DNA from: Lachnospiraceae bacterium UBA4260
GTDB taxonomy: Bacteria; Bacillota; Clostridia; Lachnospirales; Lachnospiraceae
Assembly: GCA_002395235.1 (NCBI GenBank)
Contig: DGWK01000019.1
Span: 58,824-122,823, forward strand
Direction of reading: 5' to 3'
Length of the DNA stretch: 64,000 nt
Both the position numbers and the translations under genes were made by a program. The notes beneath the pieces are model-generated. The model saw nothing but the letters and a program-made list of their open reading frames with translations. It had not been told where the DNA came from and ran no database searches. Position 1 is the first letter of the stretch. Every line of letters begins with the position of its first letter. Shown here one piece after another: positions 51,271 through 60,117 of the stretch.

Positions 51271-51597
51271 ATGAAAATTCTTGAAAAAGTGCAAGCACGT
51301 CTGAAAGATGAACCCGCAGACGTTGTTATTCTGAGGGGATATGTCGAGACCATAGTGAACCGCCTCTGTATCCGTCTTGGCGAAAAGGAACTGCCGGAAA
51401 CCTTCGAGGGAATTGCGGTGGACGCGACGGTGAAAATGTACCGTCGAGCATATTACGAGGGTATCGTCTCTGAGGGTTCCGACGGTATCAGCACTTCCTT
51501 TGTATCGGACGTTCTGGCAGAATACGCCGATGAAATCAAAACGTACAGACAGAGTAAGAGCGAAAGCGGCGGCAAGTATAAGGTCTATTTCCTGTGA
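51271..51597 (+). CDS. Head-tail connector (adaptor) protein
   Basis: The 108-residue helical protein has the position, size and ending of a gp15/gp6-like adaptor that docks under the portal after packaging. Segment DVVILRGYVETIVNRLCIRLG and the C-terminal YADEIKTYRQSKSE are consistent. TTGGAGGCGG precedes the ATG. Assignment rests mostly on synteny. Confidence 0.7.
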   Translation: MKILEKVQARLKDEPADVVILRGYVETIVNRLCIRLGEKELPETFEGIAVDATVKMYRRAYYEGIVSEGSDGISTSFVSDVLAEYADEIKTYRQSKSESGGKYKVYFL

Positions 51598-51609
51598 GGG
51601 GGTGTTCAT

Positions 51610-51951
51610 ATGATATGGAAAAGGGCACGACTCTTGCGGGAGAAGACGGTATCCGATGAACTGAATGACTCCATTGGAAACGGAGAGTTTGAGACGTTGC
51701 GCAAAGTCGAAGCACGAATTGCGCCGTGGAGCATTGAAGAACAGCAAATTTATGGCGCGACGGTAACGGAGAGCGAAGTCAAAGTCCTGCTGAAAATGCC
51801 GAGAAAAATGTATCCCAAAACCGCAACGCATATCAGAATTGAAGCGGATACGTCAGATGCTCTGGCAGTTAATCAGCCCATGGAAATATTGAGCGTGGCG
51901 CAGAGAGGCACACGGTTTGTCGCTATCCGATGCAGGGGGTGGAAGACGTGA
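51610..51951 (+). CDS. Head closure (head-tail stopper) protein
   Basis: The 113-residue beta-rich protein contains PWSIEEQQIYGATVTESEVK and ends with IRCRGWKT, the pattern of gp16-like stoppers that seal the packaged head until the tail binds. The stop overlaps the next start (GTGA). Confidence 0.7.
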   Translation: MIWKRARLLREKTVSDELNDSIGNGEFETLRKVEARIAPWSIEEQQIYGATVTESEVKVLLKMPRKMYPKTATHIRIEADTSDALAVNQPMEILSVAQRGTRFVAIRCRGWKT

Positions 51952-52349
51952 GACTGGAAATTAAATTAGAAGGCGATGCCAAAGTGCGTGGAGCGTTCAA
52001 GAAACTTCAGGATTTGGGCGGTATCAAAGACCTTTGCGTGAGACAGGCACAGATGATGGAAGAACGCGGTAAGGCGGCATTAGGGACGCCGGGCGCAACG
52101 CCTCGAAAGACGGGCGACCTGAGAAAATCCCTGATGACGGACACTCAGATGCAGGACGGAGCGGCGGTCGGATATACAATGGAATATGCACCCCATGTAA
52201 ATTATGGCCATCGCACGAGGGGTGGAAAAGGATACGTGGAAGGTCAGCATTTCATGGAAGCGAACATGAAGGAACAGGCGCCGATTTTCGAACAGGAAAC
52301 GAAGGAATATTTACAGCGGTTCATAGACGCGGCGACGCAGGGAGGATGA
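51948..52349 (+). CDS. HK97 gp10-like tail-completion protein
   Basis: I use GTG 51948 because it overlaps the preceding stop and follows GGGGGTGG; the protein then has 133 residues. The signature GATPRKTGDLRKSL and the late VNYGHRTRGGKGYVEGQHFM are characteristic of the HK97-gp10 family, which joins tail and head. It belongs to the ordered connector series. Confidence 0.88.
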   Translation: MRLEIKLEGDAKVRGAFKKLQDLGGIKDLCVRQAQMMEERGKAALGTPGATPRKTGDLRKSLMTDTQMQDGAAVGYTMEYAPHVNYGHRTRGGKGYVEGQHFMEANMKEQAPIFEQETKEYLQRFIDAATQGG

Positions 52350-52350
52350 C

Positions 52351-52761
52351 ATGTTGAAACGAATGAACCTGACGGATTTGTTTAAGTCAGTCAGAACACA
52401 AATTCAGGACAAAACCGGAATGAAATGCTACGACGCAATTCCTGACAACGCTCCGTCCCCGTTCTATTACATGGAACTTTCCGGGAATTCTCCGTCGGAT
52501 ACGAAAACGATGTTCGTTCAACGATACAGTATCGACATACATATCATTGCGGAGCCGACGCCTTCGAGTGTTCCGACGTATAAGTATATCCAGATGCTCG
52601 AAGAGGCGCTGACAGAGGATATCAAAATCCCTTGCGAGTTCATTCTGGTACGTCAGGACGAAACGGGCATAAAGACGATATACAACGAGGAAACCGGCGA
52701 AAAGCATTCAGTCGTCGGCTTCGATTTTCTAGTAGCATACGGTTTCAAATTCAAAATATGA
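52351..52761 (+). CDS. Tail terminator-like protein
   Basis: The 136-residue protein starts right after gp10 behind GGGAGG. IQDKTGMKCYDAIPDNAPSP and the beta-rich remainder with GFDFLVAYGFKFKI fit the gp17-like tail-terminator family that caps the tail tube. Named mainly by order and length. Confidence 0.75.
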   Translation: MLKRMNLTDLFKSVRTQIQDKTGMKCYDAIPDNAPSPFYYMELSGNSPSDTKTMFVQRYSIDIHIIAEPTPSSVPTYKYIQMLEEALTEDIKIPCEFILVRQDETGIKTIYNEETGEKHSVVGFDFLVAYGFKFKI

Positions 52762-52778
52762 TGAAAGGAAAAGGAAAA

Positions 52779-53318
52779 ATGAAAGATTACAAATTTCTGA
52801 TTTTCGACGGGACTGCGTTCGACAAAGGCGCGTACTGCGACTTCGATACCGCCGCATCCGTTCTTGCAGGTAAAGATATTTTACTTGCGGTTTGGAATTC
52901 CGACGGAAGCAAGATGCTTGCGATTTCCGGGCAGCAGAACCTGACGATTAACAGGTCTGCGGAAACTATTGAAATCAATAGCAAAATCGTTGAAGGACAG
53001 GACGCGGACTCTTCGGGTTGGAAGGATTCCGTGATGGGACTCAAGGAATGGTCTATTGACCTTGACTCTCTGTGGGTTCCGACAAGCGACTCTCACAAAG
53101 CACTCGCGAATGCGTTCGACGGCGGTAACCCGATTTGCGTGAAGGTATACAACGCGAAGACAAAGAAAGGTCTGTTTGCAGGCCTTGGCATCATCACTGA
53201 TTTCCCGGTCGAAGCGCCCTATGATGATAGTGTGACGACATCCATTAGCATTCAGGGTAAAGGCAGGCTGATGGACCTGACAATTCATACGATTGATACA
53301 GATACGATGCCGGAGTGA
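52779..53318 (+). CDS. Major tail (tube) protein
   Basis: The ATG at 52779, after AAAGGAAAAGG, gives 179 residues. TTSISIQGKGRLMDLTIHTI and the tail-tube position between terminator and chaperones support the call; such proteins stack as hexamers to form the tail tube. Residues 4-11 are YKFLIFDG, identical to capsid residues 6-13 although five of the eight codons differ. A terminator follows, suggesting high expression uncoupled from downstream tail genes. Confidence 0.85.
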   Translation: MKDYKFLIFDGTAFDKGAYCDFDTAASVLAGKDILLAVWNSDGSKMLAISGQQNLTINRSAETIEINSKIVEGQDADSSGWKDSVMGLKEWSIDLDSLWVPTSDSHKALANAFDGGNPICVKVYNAKTKKGLFAGLGIITDFPVEAPYDDSVTTSISIQGKGRLMDLTIHTIDTDTMPE

Positions 53319-53364
53319 GTAAGCGGCCTGGTTAGTGGGGGAAAAATTACATAACGAAAAACAG

Positions 53365-53405
53365 AGCGGGGACAAATTACATATTTTGTTCCCGCTTATT
53401 TTTGC
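53365..53405 (+). terminator. Terminator after the tail-tube gene
   Basis: AGCGGGGACAAA (53365-53376) pairs with TTTGTTCCCGCT (53385-53396) and is followed by TATTTTT. Confidence 0.8.
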
Positions 53406-53484
53406 ATATCACAGTATGTCACATACTTTACATGCCTGAATGGCTGGTATGTCATATATCAGAATTACGAGAATGGGAGAAATT

Positions 53485-53796
53485 ATGTTTGAAGTAAATG
53501 GTAAATCATACAAACTGCACTACACCGAGGGACGCCTTGAACTGATTGAAAACAAAATAGGAAAGTCGGTCGTATCCGATTTTATTAAATCCGACGGCGC
53601 ACTGCCGATTGCGACGATTAAATCGCACTTCGCTTTTGCGTTGGTGGCGGAGGATGACCCGGACGTGTTTGTAAAGCCTAAAGACGGTATGGCGGTAGCG
53701 TCTGCATATCTGCGCGAGCACGGATATGCGGCGGCATGTGACCTGATTGCGACAAGTCTCGAGGCTGACATGGGTTTTCTGTTCCGCGCGAACTGA
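53485..53796 (+). CDS. Tail assembly chaperone, short form
   Basis: ATG 53485, just after GGGAGAAATT, gives 103 residues beginning MFEVNGKSYKLHYTEGRLEL. Placed before the tape measure gene, it is the counterpart of lambda gpG and SPP1-type gp13. Near its end lies a slippery heptamer that allows some ribosomes to continue into the following frame. Confidence 0.8.
   Translation: MFEVNGKSYKLHYTEGRLELIENKIGKSVVSDFIKSDGALPIATIKSHFAFALVAEDDPDVFVKPKDGMAVASAYLREHGYAAACDLIATSLEADMGFLFRAN
53772..53778 (+). other. Programmed -1 frameshift site (G GGT TTT)
   Basis: GGGTTTT is a canonical X XXY YYZ heptamer in the chaperone frame (codons GGT TTT at 53773-53778). Slipping back one base reads TCT next. 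The -1 frame is open from 53769 to 54239, so the overlap is exactly where lambda G/GT-type shifts occur. A downstream pseudoknot was not worked out. Confidence 0.8.
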
Positions 53797-54239
53797 TACA
53801 GTTTCAATACTTTAAATCGGATAAGCGCGGTAATACAGAAAAGCAAAAAGAGAGAGAAAAATTTCACAGGGAGATTGATTTTGCATGGTACGCGGTCAAT
53901 CTGGGGTACAGTAAAGCGGACTATGAGGCGTTGACGCCCAAAGAGCGGATGTTTATCCGAAAGGCGTTTGAGGACGCAACGGTTTTCCGGTCGACAATTA
54001 TCAGAGATGCGGTTTTGAACGCGGAGTACAACGTCAACAGAAAGAAATCAAAACCGTTCCGCAAGTTGTGGACAAAAATTCAGAGCCTGACTAAGGGCGA
54101 AAAAGCAAAGAAGCAGAACGACCTGAAAATTATCAAAGAGATTGAGGAGAAAGAGACCGGTTGGGTTCGCAGGTTGTATGAAGTTAATGGCTATATAAAG
54201 AAAAAGAGTGAGGGCGCAAAGGGAGAGAAAAATAACTAA
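53778..54239 (+). CDS. Tail assembly chaperone extension made by frameshift
   Basis: This part has no ribosome site of its own before 53,931 and is best read as the C-terminal half of a fusion: 98 residues from ATG 53485, then 153 from here, about 251 in all. It is charged and helical (FDF/AWYAVNLGYSKADYEALTPK, then K-rich). In lambda the equivalent T part recruits the tape measure. The ATG at 53931 lies within it. The tape measure gene starts 17 bases later. Confidence 0.8.
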   Translation, partial: SVPRELIQFQYFKSDKRGNTEKQKEREKFHREIDFAWYAVNLGYSKADYEALTPKERMFIRKAFEDATVFRSTIIRDAVLNAEYNVNRKKSKPFRKLWTKIQSLTKGEKAKKQNDLKIIKEIEEKETGWVRRLYEVNGYIKKKSEGAKGEKNN

Positions 54240-54256
54240 GAAGGGAGGGGGAAAAC

Positions 54257-56605
54257 ATGGCTGACATGACACTGGGCGTCCTGATTACGGCGGATGCGTC
54301 TGAACTTGAACAGGAAAGTAAAAAAGCGGAAAGCGCTGTACAGGACATGGCGGATGAAGCGGAGTCTTCCTCAGGTAAAACCCAGAGCGCGATGGAAGCG
54401 CAGGGAAGCGCGGCAGAGTCTTTTGCGGGACGCCTGAAAGATGCTATGGCTTCCGGTATCAGTTCAGTCGGCAGTTTTGCCAGTGCGGTCGGGCAGGCAA
54501 TGCAGGAAGCAGGCGGAAAGATTCACGATGCAGGTGGAAAGATTCAGAACGCCGGTAAAGAAATGTCTGTGGGCGTGACTGCACCGCTGGTCGGAGTATA
54601 TAAAGCGTCGGAGAAGGCGTTCAACGAAGTAGACGCAGGCATGGATGCGGTCGTAACGAAAACCGGAGCGACAGGCGATGCGCTCGAAGCGCTTCAGGAT
54701 GTAATGAAGAACGTGGCGACGTCGATTCCTACGGATTTTGAAACGGCAGGAAATGCGGTCGGTGAAGTGAATACCCGTTTTGGTCTTACGGGCGATGCGC
54801 TCGAAGAACTGTCAGGGAAGTTCGTCATGTTTGGACAGTTGAACGAGACGGACGTTCCTAATGCGGTCGACAAGACGCAGCAGATATTATCCGCTTTCGG
54901 ATTGACGGCAGACGACGCAGGCGGGATGTTGGATACCCTTAATGATGTATCACAGAGAACTGGCGTCAGTGTTGATGAACTGATGGCTTCCACGCAGGCA
55001 AACGCGACGGCGTTCAAGGAACTGGGATTTGGAGCGGCGGATACGATTAACTTCCTCGGACAGTTGGATGTATCAGGCGCGGATTCGCAGGCGGTTTTAG
55101 CAGGTCTGAAAAAAGCCATGCAAAACGCGGCGAAAGAAGGAAAGCCCATGTCCTCTGCATTGGAAGACGTTCAAAACAGGATTATGAACGCGAAAGACAG
55201 TTCCGAAGCGACGACTGAAGCAATGAAGTTGTTTGGCGCAAAAGCGGGCCCGGCGATAGCGCAGGCGGTTCGAGAAGGAAAGTTATCCTTTGACGATTTG
55301 GGCAGAATGCTGAGTGATGCTGAAGGCAATATCGAAACGACATTTGAAAACACTCAGGACGCGGCGGATGAGTGGAAACTGGAAATGAATAAATTGAAGG
55401 TTCCGCTTTCAGACCTTAGTGAGGCGATACAGGGCAATTTGACACCGTACATTGAATTGGCGGCGACGAAAATCAGTGATTTGACGACGTGGTTCAATAG
55501 CCTGAGCCCGGGGATGAAGGATTTGATAATCAAGATAGCGCTGATAGCGGCGGCGATTGGGCCTGCATTGGTCATTATCGGTTCCATTGTTGGCGTTATT
55601 GGAACTATTGTTTCTGCGATTGGTACGGTAATCAGCGTGATTGGTACGGTTCTTTCCGTGGTCGGAACAGTCGTCGCGGCGGTATCTGCACCGGTTCTGA
55701 TAATAGTCGGGCTGATTGCGGCATTGGTTGCGGTGTTTATTTATCTGTGGAACACAAATGAGGAATTCCGTAATGCAGTTATCGGCATATGGGAAGCGAT
55801 TGTGTCGTTCTTCACTGGCGTCATTGAGACGATAAAAGGTATCTTCAATGCGGTTAAAGATTTCCTGTTTGGTATTTGGGAGAATATCAAAGACGATGCG
55901 AAGGCGGCATGGGAATTGTTCAAGGCGATTGTCCTCGGTCCTGTCCTGCTGCTTTGCGATTTGGTTACAGGCGATTTCGACAAGTTGAAGGAAGACGCGG
56001 CAAAGATATGGGAAACGATTAAAGAAAGCGGTGGAAAACTGTGGGAGGATTTCAAGAATTTCGTGGTCGAAACGGCGACGAGTCTGTACGAAGGGGTACA
56101 GGAAAAGATTTCTGAAATACCTGGCATTGTCGAGGAAGGGTTCAACGCGGCAATTGATTTTATCACGTCTCTGCCGGGACAGGCATTCCAGTGGGGTTCC
56201 GATATTATCAGCAGTATCGCAGACGGTATCAGGGACGGAATTGGATGGGTTCAGGACGCGGCGGCTTCGGTAGCGGAGTCTATTAGAGGGTTCCTTCACT
56301 TCTCTGAGCCGGATGTGGGCCCTCTGTCTGATTTCCATACATACATGCCGGATATGATGAAAGGTCTTGCGGACGGAATGCGGAAAAACCTTCCTACGCT
56401 CAGAGCGGGCGTGGAACTGGTCGCGGGCGAAATGACCGGCATTGTTCCGGGAACAGGCGCGGCATATGCATACGCAGGCGGCGGCAGTGTTAGTAATCTC
56501 GGTGGTGTGACCATTCAGGTCTATGGCGCCGAAGGACAGAACGAAGAAACGATTGCTGACAGAGTGATGGCAAAGATTATGGAGTTAGTTGAGTTGGAGG
56601 GCTGA
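54257..56605 (+). CDS. Tape measure protein
   Basis: The 782-residue protein has an N-terminal helical coiled-coil part (A/E/Q/S-rich, about 10-105) and the core FETAGNAVGEVNTRFGLTGD ... GVSVDELMASTQANATAFKE typical of PhageMin_Tail. A long hydrophobic region (about 420-510, rich in I, V, G and A) probably crosses the host membrane at DNA entry, and a C-terminal part follows. Its length would set a siphophage tail of moderate length. AGGGAGGGGG precedes the ATG. Confidence 0.92.
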   Translation: MADMTLGVLITADASELEQESKKAESAVQDMADEAESSSGKTQSAMEAQGSAAESFAGRLKDAMASGISSVGSFASAVGQAMQEAGGKIHDAGGKIQNAGKEMSVGVTAPLVGVYKASEKAFNEVDAGMDAVVTKTGATGDALEALQDVMKNVATSIPTDFETAGNAVGEVNTRFGLTGDALEELSGKFVMFGQLNETDVPNAVDKTQQILSAFGLTADDAGGMLDTLNDVSQRTGVSVDELMASTQANATAFKELGFGAADTINFLGQLDVSGADSQAVLAGLKKAMQNAAKEGKPMSSALEDVQNRIMNAKDSSEATTEAMKLFGAKAGPAIAQAVREGKLSFDDLGRMLSDAEGNIETTFENTQDAADEWKLEMNKLKVPLSDLSEAIQGNLTPYIELAATKISDLTTWFNSLSPGMKDLIIKIALIAAAIGPALVIIGSIVGVIGTIVSAIGTVISVIGTVLSVVGTVVAAVSAPVLIIVGLIAALVAVFIYLWNTNEEFRNAVIGIWEAIVSFFTGVIETIKGIFNAVKDFLFGIWENIKDDAKAAWELFKAIVLGPVLLLCDLVTGDFDKLKEDAAKIWETIKESGGKLWEDFKNFVVETATSLYEGVQEKISEIPGIVEEGFNAAIDFITSLPGQAFQWGSDIISSIADGIRDGIGWVQDAAASVAESIRGFLHFSEPDVGPLSDFHTYMPDMMKGLADGMRKNLPTLRAGVELVAGEMTGIVPGTGAAYAYAGGGSVSNLGGVTIQVYGAEGQNEETIADRVMAKIMELVELEG

Positions 56606-56608
56606 TGC

Positions 56609-57634
56609 ATGGGCACAATTGTATACGACGGAAAAGATTTATCAGATTTTGGAGTGGCATGTATCGGCAGTGCTGTTTATGGCGCGCCTTCCCGGGATGT
56701 GGAGTCTGTCCATATTCCGGGAAGGAATGGTGACCTGTTGTTCGATAACGGCGGATTTATGAACACGGACATTACGTATCCGCAGTGTTCAATCGTGGAG
56801 CGTTTCCCTGTGAACGTGGAAGGGTTGCGCAACCACCTGCTGGGCAAGACCGGATACAGGCGTCTGGAAGACAGTTATCATCCTGACGAATACAGAATGG
56901 CAGAATACCGGGGCCCGTTTATGGCGGACGCACACACTGCGAGAGGATACCGCTCGGGTGTATTTGATTTGACATTCAATGCTCAGCCGCAAAGATTTCT
57001 GAAAAAGGGCGAAAAAATGTTGATTTTGGCGCCGCAGACATACAGCAATTCACAGTACAGATTGGTTCTGAATTATCCTCAGGACGGCGACAGACTCGCG
57101 ATTACCATTAATGTCATGACGACGCCGGGCGCGACGGTAACGATAGGTAGTAATACATATACGGCAGATGCGGATGGCATAGCGACATTTCAGCAGAATT
57201 TCAATGTTTCGTCAAAACGTCAGTACATAATTACATCTACGGCGTTTATCGCCGCGTTGTCAGGGACGAACCTTGGATATGACTATGAACCGTCTACAAG
57301 ATACATAATACTGAAAAACCCGGCGCCGTATGCACAGCCGGTTTTACAGGTAGTTCCGGGAGCGAACGCGACGGCGACGGTCTATTGGTGGTCGAATGGT
57401 AATCAGCGGACAGTCGTTAAAGAAACGGCGGGATATGCGGACGCAATTTTCACAATTAATTCACAGACGGGGACGGCGGTATATCAGCGGCAGTCGGGGA
57501 CGGTTAAATACAACGGAAACCTGAATGTGAGCGGCGATTTGCCGATAATCAACGGCGGCACAAACCGTATCAATGCGGATTTAGCGTCGGATGCGGCGGC
57601 AGTTTATCTGGTTCCGAATTACTGGCGCGTTTAA
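56609..57634 (+). CDS. dit: Distal tail protein
   Basis: The 341-residue protein opens TIVYDGKDLSDFGVACIG and contains HIPGRNGDLLFDNGGFMNTD, the signature of the Dit family, followed by a C-terminal galectin-like beta region and an extension. Dit hexamers join the tail tube to the baseplate. TTGGAGGGC precedes the ATG. The next gene is the Tal-like protein. Confidence 0.9.
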   Translation: MGTIVYDGKDLSDFGVACIGSAVYGAPSRDVESVHIPGRNGDLLFDNGGFMNTDITYPQCSIVERFPVNVEGLRNHLLGKTGYRRLEDSYHPDEYRMAEYRGPFMADAHTARGYRSGVFDLTFNAQPQRFLKKGEKMLILAPQTYSNSQYRLVLNYPQDGDRLAITINVMTTPGATVTIGSNTYTADADGIATFQQNFNVSSKRQYIITSTAFIAALSGTNLGYDYEPSTRYIILKNPAPYAQPVLQVVPGANATATVYWWSNGNQRTVVKETAGYADAIFTINSQTGTAVYQRQSGTVKYNGNLNVSGDLPIINGGTNRINADLASDAAAVYLVPNYWRV

Positions 57635-57650
57635 GACTGGTGGTGATGAC

Positions 57651-58823
57651 ATGATTCCGATTTTATATGAAAAAACAGGAAATATCACAGGATGGGGACT
57701 CGGTCTTATGAAAGGTTGTAAGAGCGCGGTAGTGTCTGAAACAATGAACGGCGATTTTACGGCGAAGGTAGAAATTCCTTCGTCTGCGGGAGTTGCGAAC
57801 GAACTGGCGGTTGACCGTATCGTTGCAATGGACATACCTGAAAGGTTCTATGACGTCAATTTCAGCGAAGGCGGAACACAGTATTTCCAGATAGTAAAAA
57901 TTTCAAAAAGTCTTAGCGGAATGCTGACATTGGATTTGGAACATATATCGCACAGGCTGAAACGTATCGTCATGACAAGGCGCGTTGCGTCAGGACAATA
58001 TACCGGCGACGGTTCAAAGATATATCAGTATCCGCACGTGGGCGACATGATGGTATGGACGTTTAACCTGACAGCGCTGGTCGGCGGAAGTACGACGGCT
58101 TCGTTGGACGCAAAACTGCCGTATCTGAAAGAACCGATGTCTCTCAGGGATTATCTTGCCGGAGCGGAAGGCAGTATCACAGATATAAACCATTGTGATT
58201 GGATTTTCAGTAACAGCAAAGTCAGGGCGTTCACAAGACGCGGGCAGGATACGGGATACGTTCTCAGACGCGGAGCAGGTCTGAAAGATTTGCAGATTGA
58301 AGAGTCGGTGGCGGGCATATACACGCAGATGTTTCCTTATTGGTTGAAGGAAGTGAATGGCGTGGTGACATATGTGGCGCCGTCAAGTCCTGTCAGTTGT
58401 CAATATGCGTCGAACTACGATATTCAGCGCATAATGCCGATGAATTGCACAAATGAGTTCGAAACGAAACCGACAGTATCGCAGTTGCAGGTATGGGCGA
58501 CGGATTATATGAACAGAAATGGTTATGGGTTGCCGACAGTTTCCGTGAAGGTGGACGTTCGTTCGTCTGCGGGTTCTACGGATGCGAACGAATACTTCGT
58601 TGATGCGGATGGGCATAAGTTGACGCATGACCTGTATCTTGGAGATTCAGTACATGTTCAGGTGAAAATAGGGAACTTGTACGTAGCAGTTAAACCACGG
58701 ATTCAGCGGTATGAATATGATGTCCTGACGGAGAAGTATACGGTTCTGGAGTTGGGCACGATAAAACCGACATTGCCGAAAACACTGTTTGCCGTGCTGA
58801 AGAAAACGGGGGTAAAAATATGA
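57651..58823 (+). CDS. tal: Tail-associated (prophage endopeptidase-tail-like) protein
   Basis: ATG 57651 gives 390 residues beginning MIPILYEKTGNITGWGLGLM. The family core FTAKVEIPSSAGVANELAVD and the later KDLQIEESVAGIYTQMFPYW match Prophage_tail (gp18-like) hub proteins. No peptidoglycan hydrolase domain follows the hub, so cell-wall cutting, if any, is encoded elsewhere. The frame is open upstream to 57591 only because it overlaps dit. Confidence 0.85.
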   Translation: MIPILYEKTGNITGWGLGLMKGCKSAVVSETMNGDFTAKVEIPSSAGVANELAVDRIVAMDIPERFYDVNFSEGGTQYFQIVKISKSLSGMLTLDLEHISHRLKRIVMTRRVASGQYTGDGSKIYQYPHVGDMMVWTFNLTALVGGSTTASLDAKLPYLKEPMSLRDYLAGAEGSITDINHCDWIFSNSKVRAFTRRGQDTGYVLRRGAGLKDLQIEESVAGIYTQMFPYWLKEVNGVVTYVAPSSPVSCQYASNYDIQRIMPMNCTNEFETKPTVSQLQVWATDYMNRNGYGLPTVSVKVDVRSSAGSTDANEYFVDADGHKLTHDLYLGDSVHVQVKIGNLYVAVKPRIQRYEYDVLTEKYTVLELGTIKPTLPKTLFAVLKKTGVKI

Positions 58824-59890
58824 ATTATAAATTTTTAGTATTCAGTGACGGGGCGGTATCGGTCGACCTGTCCATGATACCTGGCGGGGTTCTGCCGGTT
58901 GTCCATATATCGCAGTATGACGACAGACGAACAATTACATTCACATTGGACGAAACTGTATCGCTTTCCGATTGCATGGTCGAAGGCACACGTGCAGATG
59001 GTGGCACGGTGTCAGAGGCGGCGACGCATACATCATCTTCAAATGTAGTGACATGGACGCCGTCTTTGAACTTCACGCAGAAAAAGGGTGATGTGCTTTG
59101 CGAATTGGTTTTCGGCAGTTACAGCCCGAGGATTGGTTCCGCGAATTTCATCCTCAGGGTGGAACCGGCGGGAGCGGACAGGGACGCGCCGGTTGCGGGT
59201 TCTACGGTAACGATTACAGAACCCGGAACCTATTATATTGCGCCCTATGACAGGGTGATAGTCGATGTTGAGGCGCCGAATGGCGGGATTATCCTGCGCA
59301 GCAATGGCACATATGATGTAACAAAATATGAGACGGCGCACGTCAACGTGCCTTCACAGGCTTCAGGGACATTCAATATCAATGCAAACGGCGACTACGA
59401 CATTTCCTCTTATGCGGGCGTCCACGTGGCAGTTCCTACGGGAGGCGGCGGCGGAACAGTTGCGGACATGGAACTGTTAGCAAATATTTCAGCGGCGGCG
59501 TCGGATGAAACATATGATATTGACATGACAGCATATCCGATTTCCAAGACAAGGAGCTATGCGTTCTCGGACTGCAAAGCGCTGAAGTCTGTGAAGATGG
59601 ATGTGAAAACAGTTGGAAATTCCACGTTCTATTCATGCACAGCGTTGGAGACCGTTCACCTGTATAGCACGGAAGCGATTAATTCGAGCGCGTTCACAGG
59701 ATGCCTTAATTTGACGTCATTGTATCTGCATGGAAGCAGTGTTGCCTCTCTGTCAAGTCCTTCGGTTCTGAACGGGACGCCGATTAGAGATGGTACAGGC
59801 ACGATTTACGTTCCCTCAAACCTTGTGGACTCTTACAAGGCGGCGACAAACTGGTCGACGTTTGCAGACCAAATTCAGGCGATACCGTAA
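58820..59890 (+). CDS. Upper-baseplate (BppU-like) protein with BspA-type leucine-rich repeats
   Basis: The 356-residue protein overlaps the Tal stop (ATGA). Residues 3-11 are YKFLVFSDG, the same type of motif as in scaffold, capsid and tail tube. A BppU N-terminal domain (about 12-110) follows, then a beta-rich spacer with NGGIILRSNGTYDVTKYE and FNINANGDYDISSYAGVHV, and finally LRR_5/BspA-like repeats (KTRSYAFSDCKALKSVKMDV, about 232-345). BspA-like repeats often bind surface ligands. It may be a receptor-contact or baseplate-linker protein. Confidence 0.8.
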   Translation: MNYKFLVFSDGAVSVDLSMIPGGVLPVVHISQYDDRRTITFTLDETVSLSDCMVEGTRADGGTVSEAATHTSSSNVVTWTPSLNFTQKKGDVLCELVFGSYSPRIGSANFILRVEPAGADRDAPVAGSTVTITEPGTYYIAPYDRVIVDVEAPNGGIILRSNGTYDVTKYETAHVNVPSQASGTFNINANGDYDISSYAGVHVAVPTGGGGGTVADMELLANISAAASDETYDIDMTAYPISKTRSYAFSDCKALKSVKMDVKTVGNSTFYSCTALETVHLYSTEAINSSAFTGCLNLTSLYLHGSSVASLSSPSVLNGTPIRDGTGTIYVPSNLVDSYKAATNWSTFADQIQAIP

Positions 59891-59901
59891 GGAGGTACAA
59901 A

Positions 59902-60114
59902 ATGATTATCAAAGAAACATACAAAGAGCGTTTCATTAGAACGTATTCCGATGAAGGCTTCAAAATCCGCCAGGTATCTACGGGCATTGTGTACGATGAA
60001 GCGGTCGATGTAGTCGACAAGGAATACGTGGAGACCGATGAAAAACGTGATGACAGACCTGCGGATGCGGGCGAGGCGGCGGAGCTGCTTTCCATTATAA
60101 CGGGGGAGGGATGA
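59902..60114 (+). CDS. Small conserved phage baseplate-region protein
   Basis: The 70-residue acidic protein (MIIKETYKERFIRTYSDEGF...) has AAGGAGG before the ATG and lies between baseplate genes. The first half is beta-rich and the rest acidic. No function is known. Confidence 0.65.
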   Translation: MIIKETYKERFIRTYSDEGFKIRQVSTGIVYDEAVDVVDKEYVETDEKRDDRPADAGEAAELLSIITGEG

Positions 60115-60117
60115 TAG

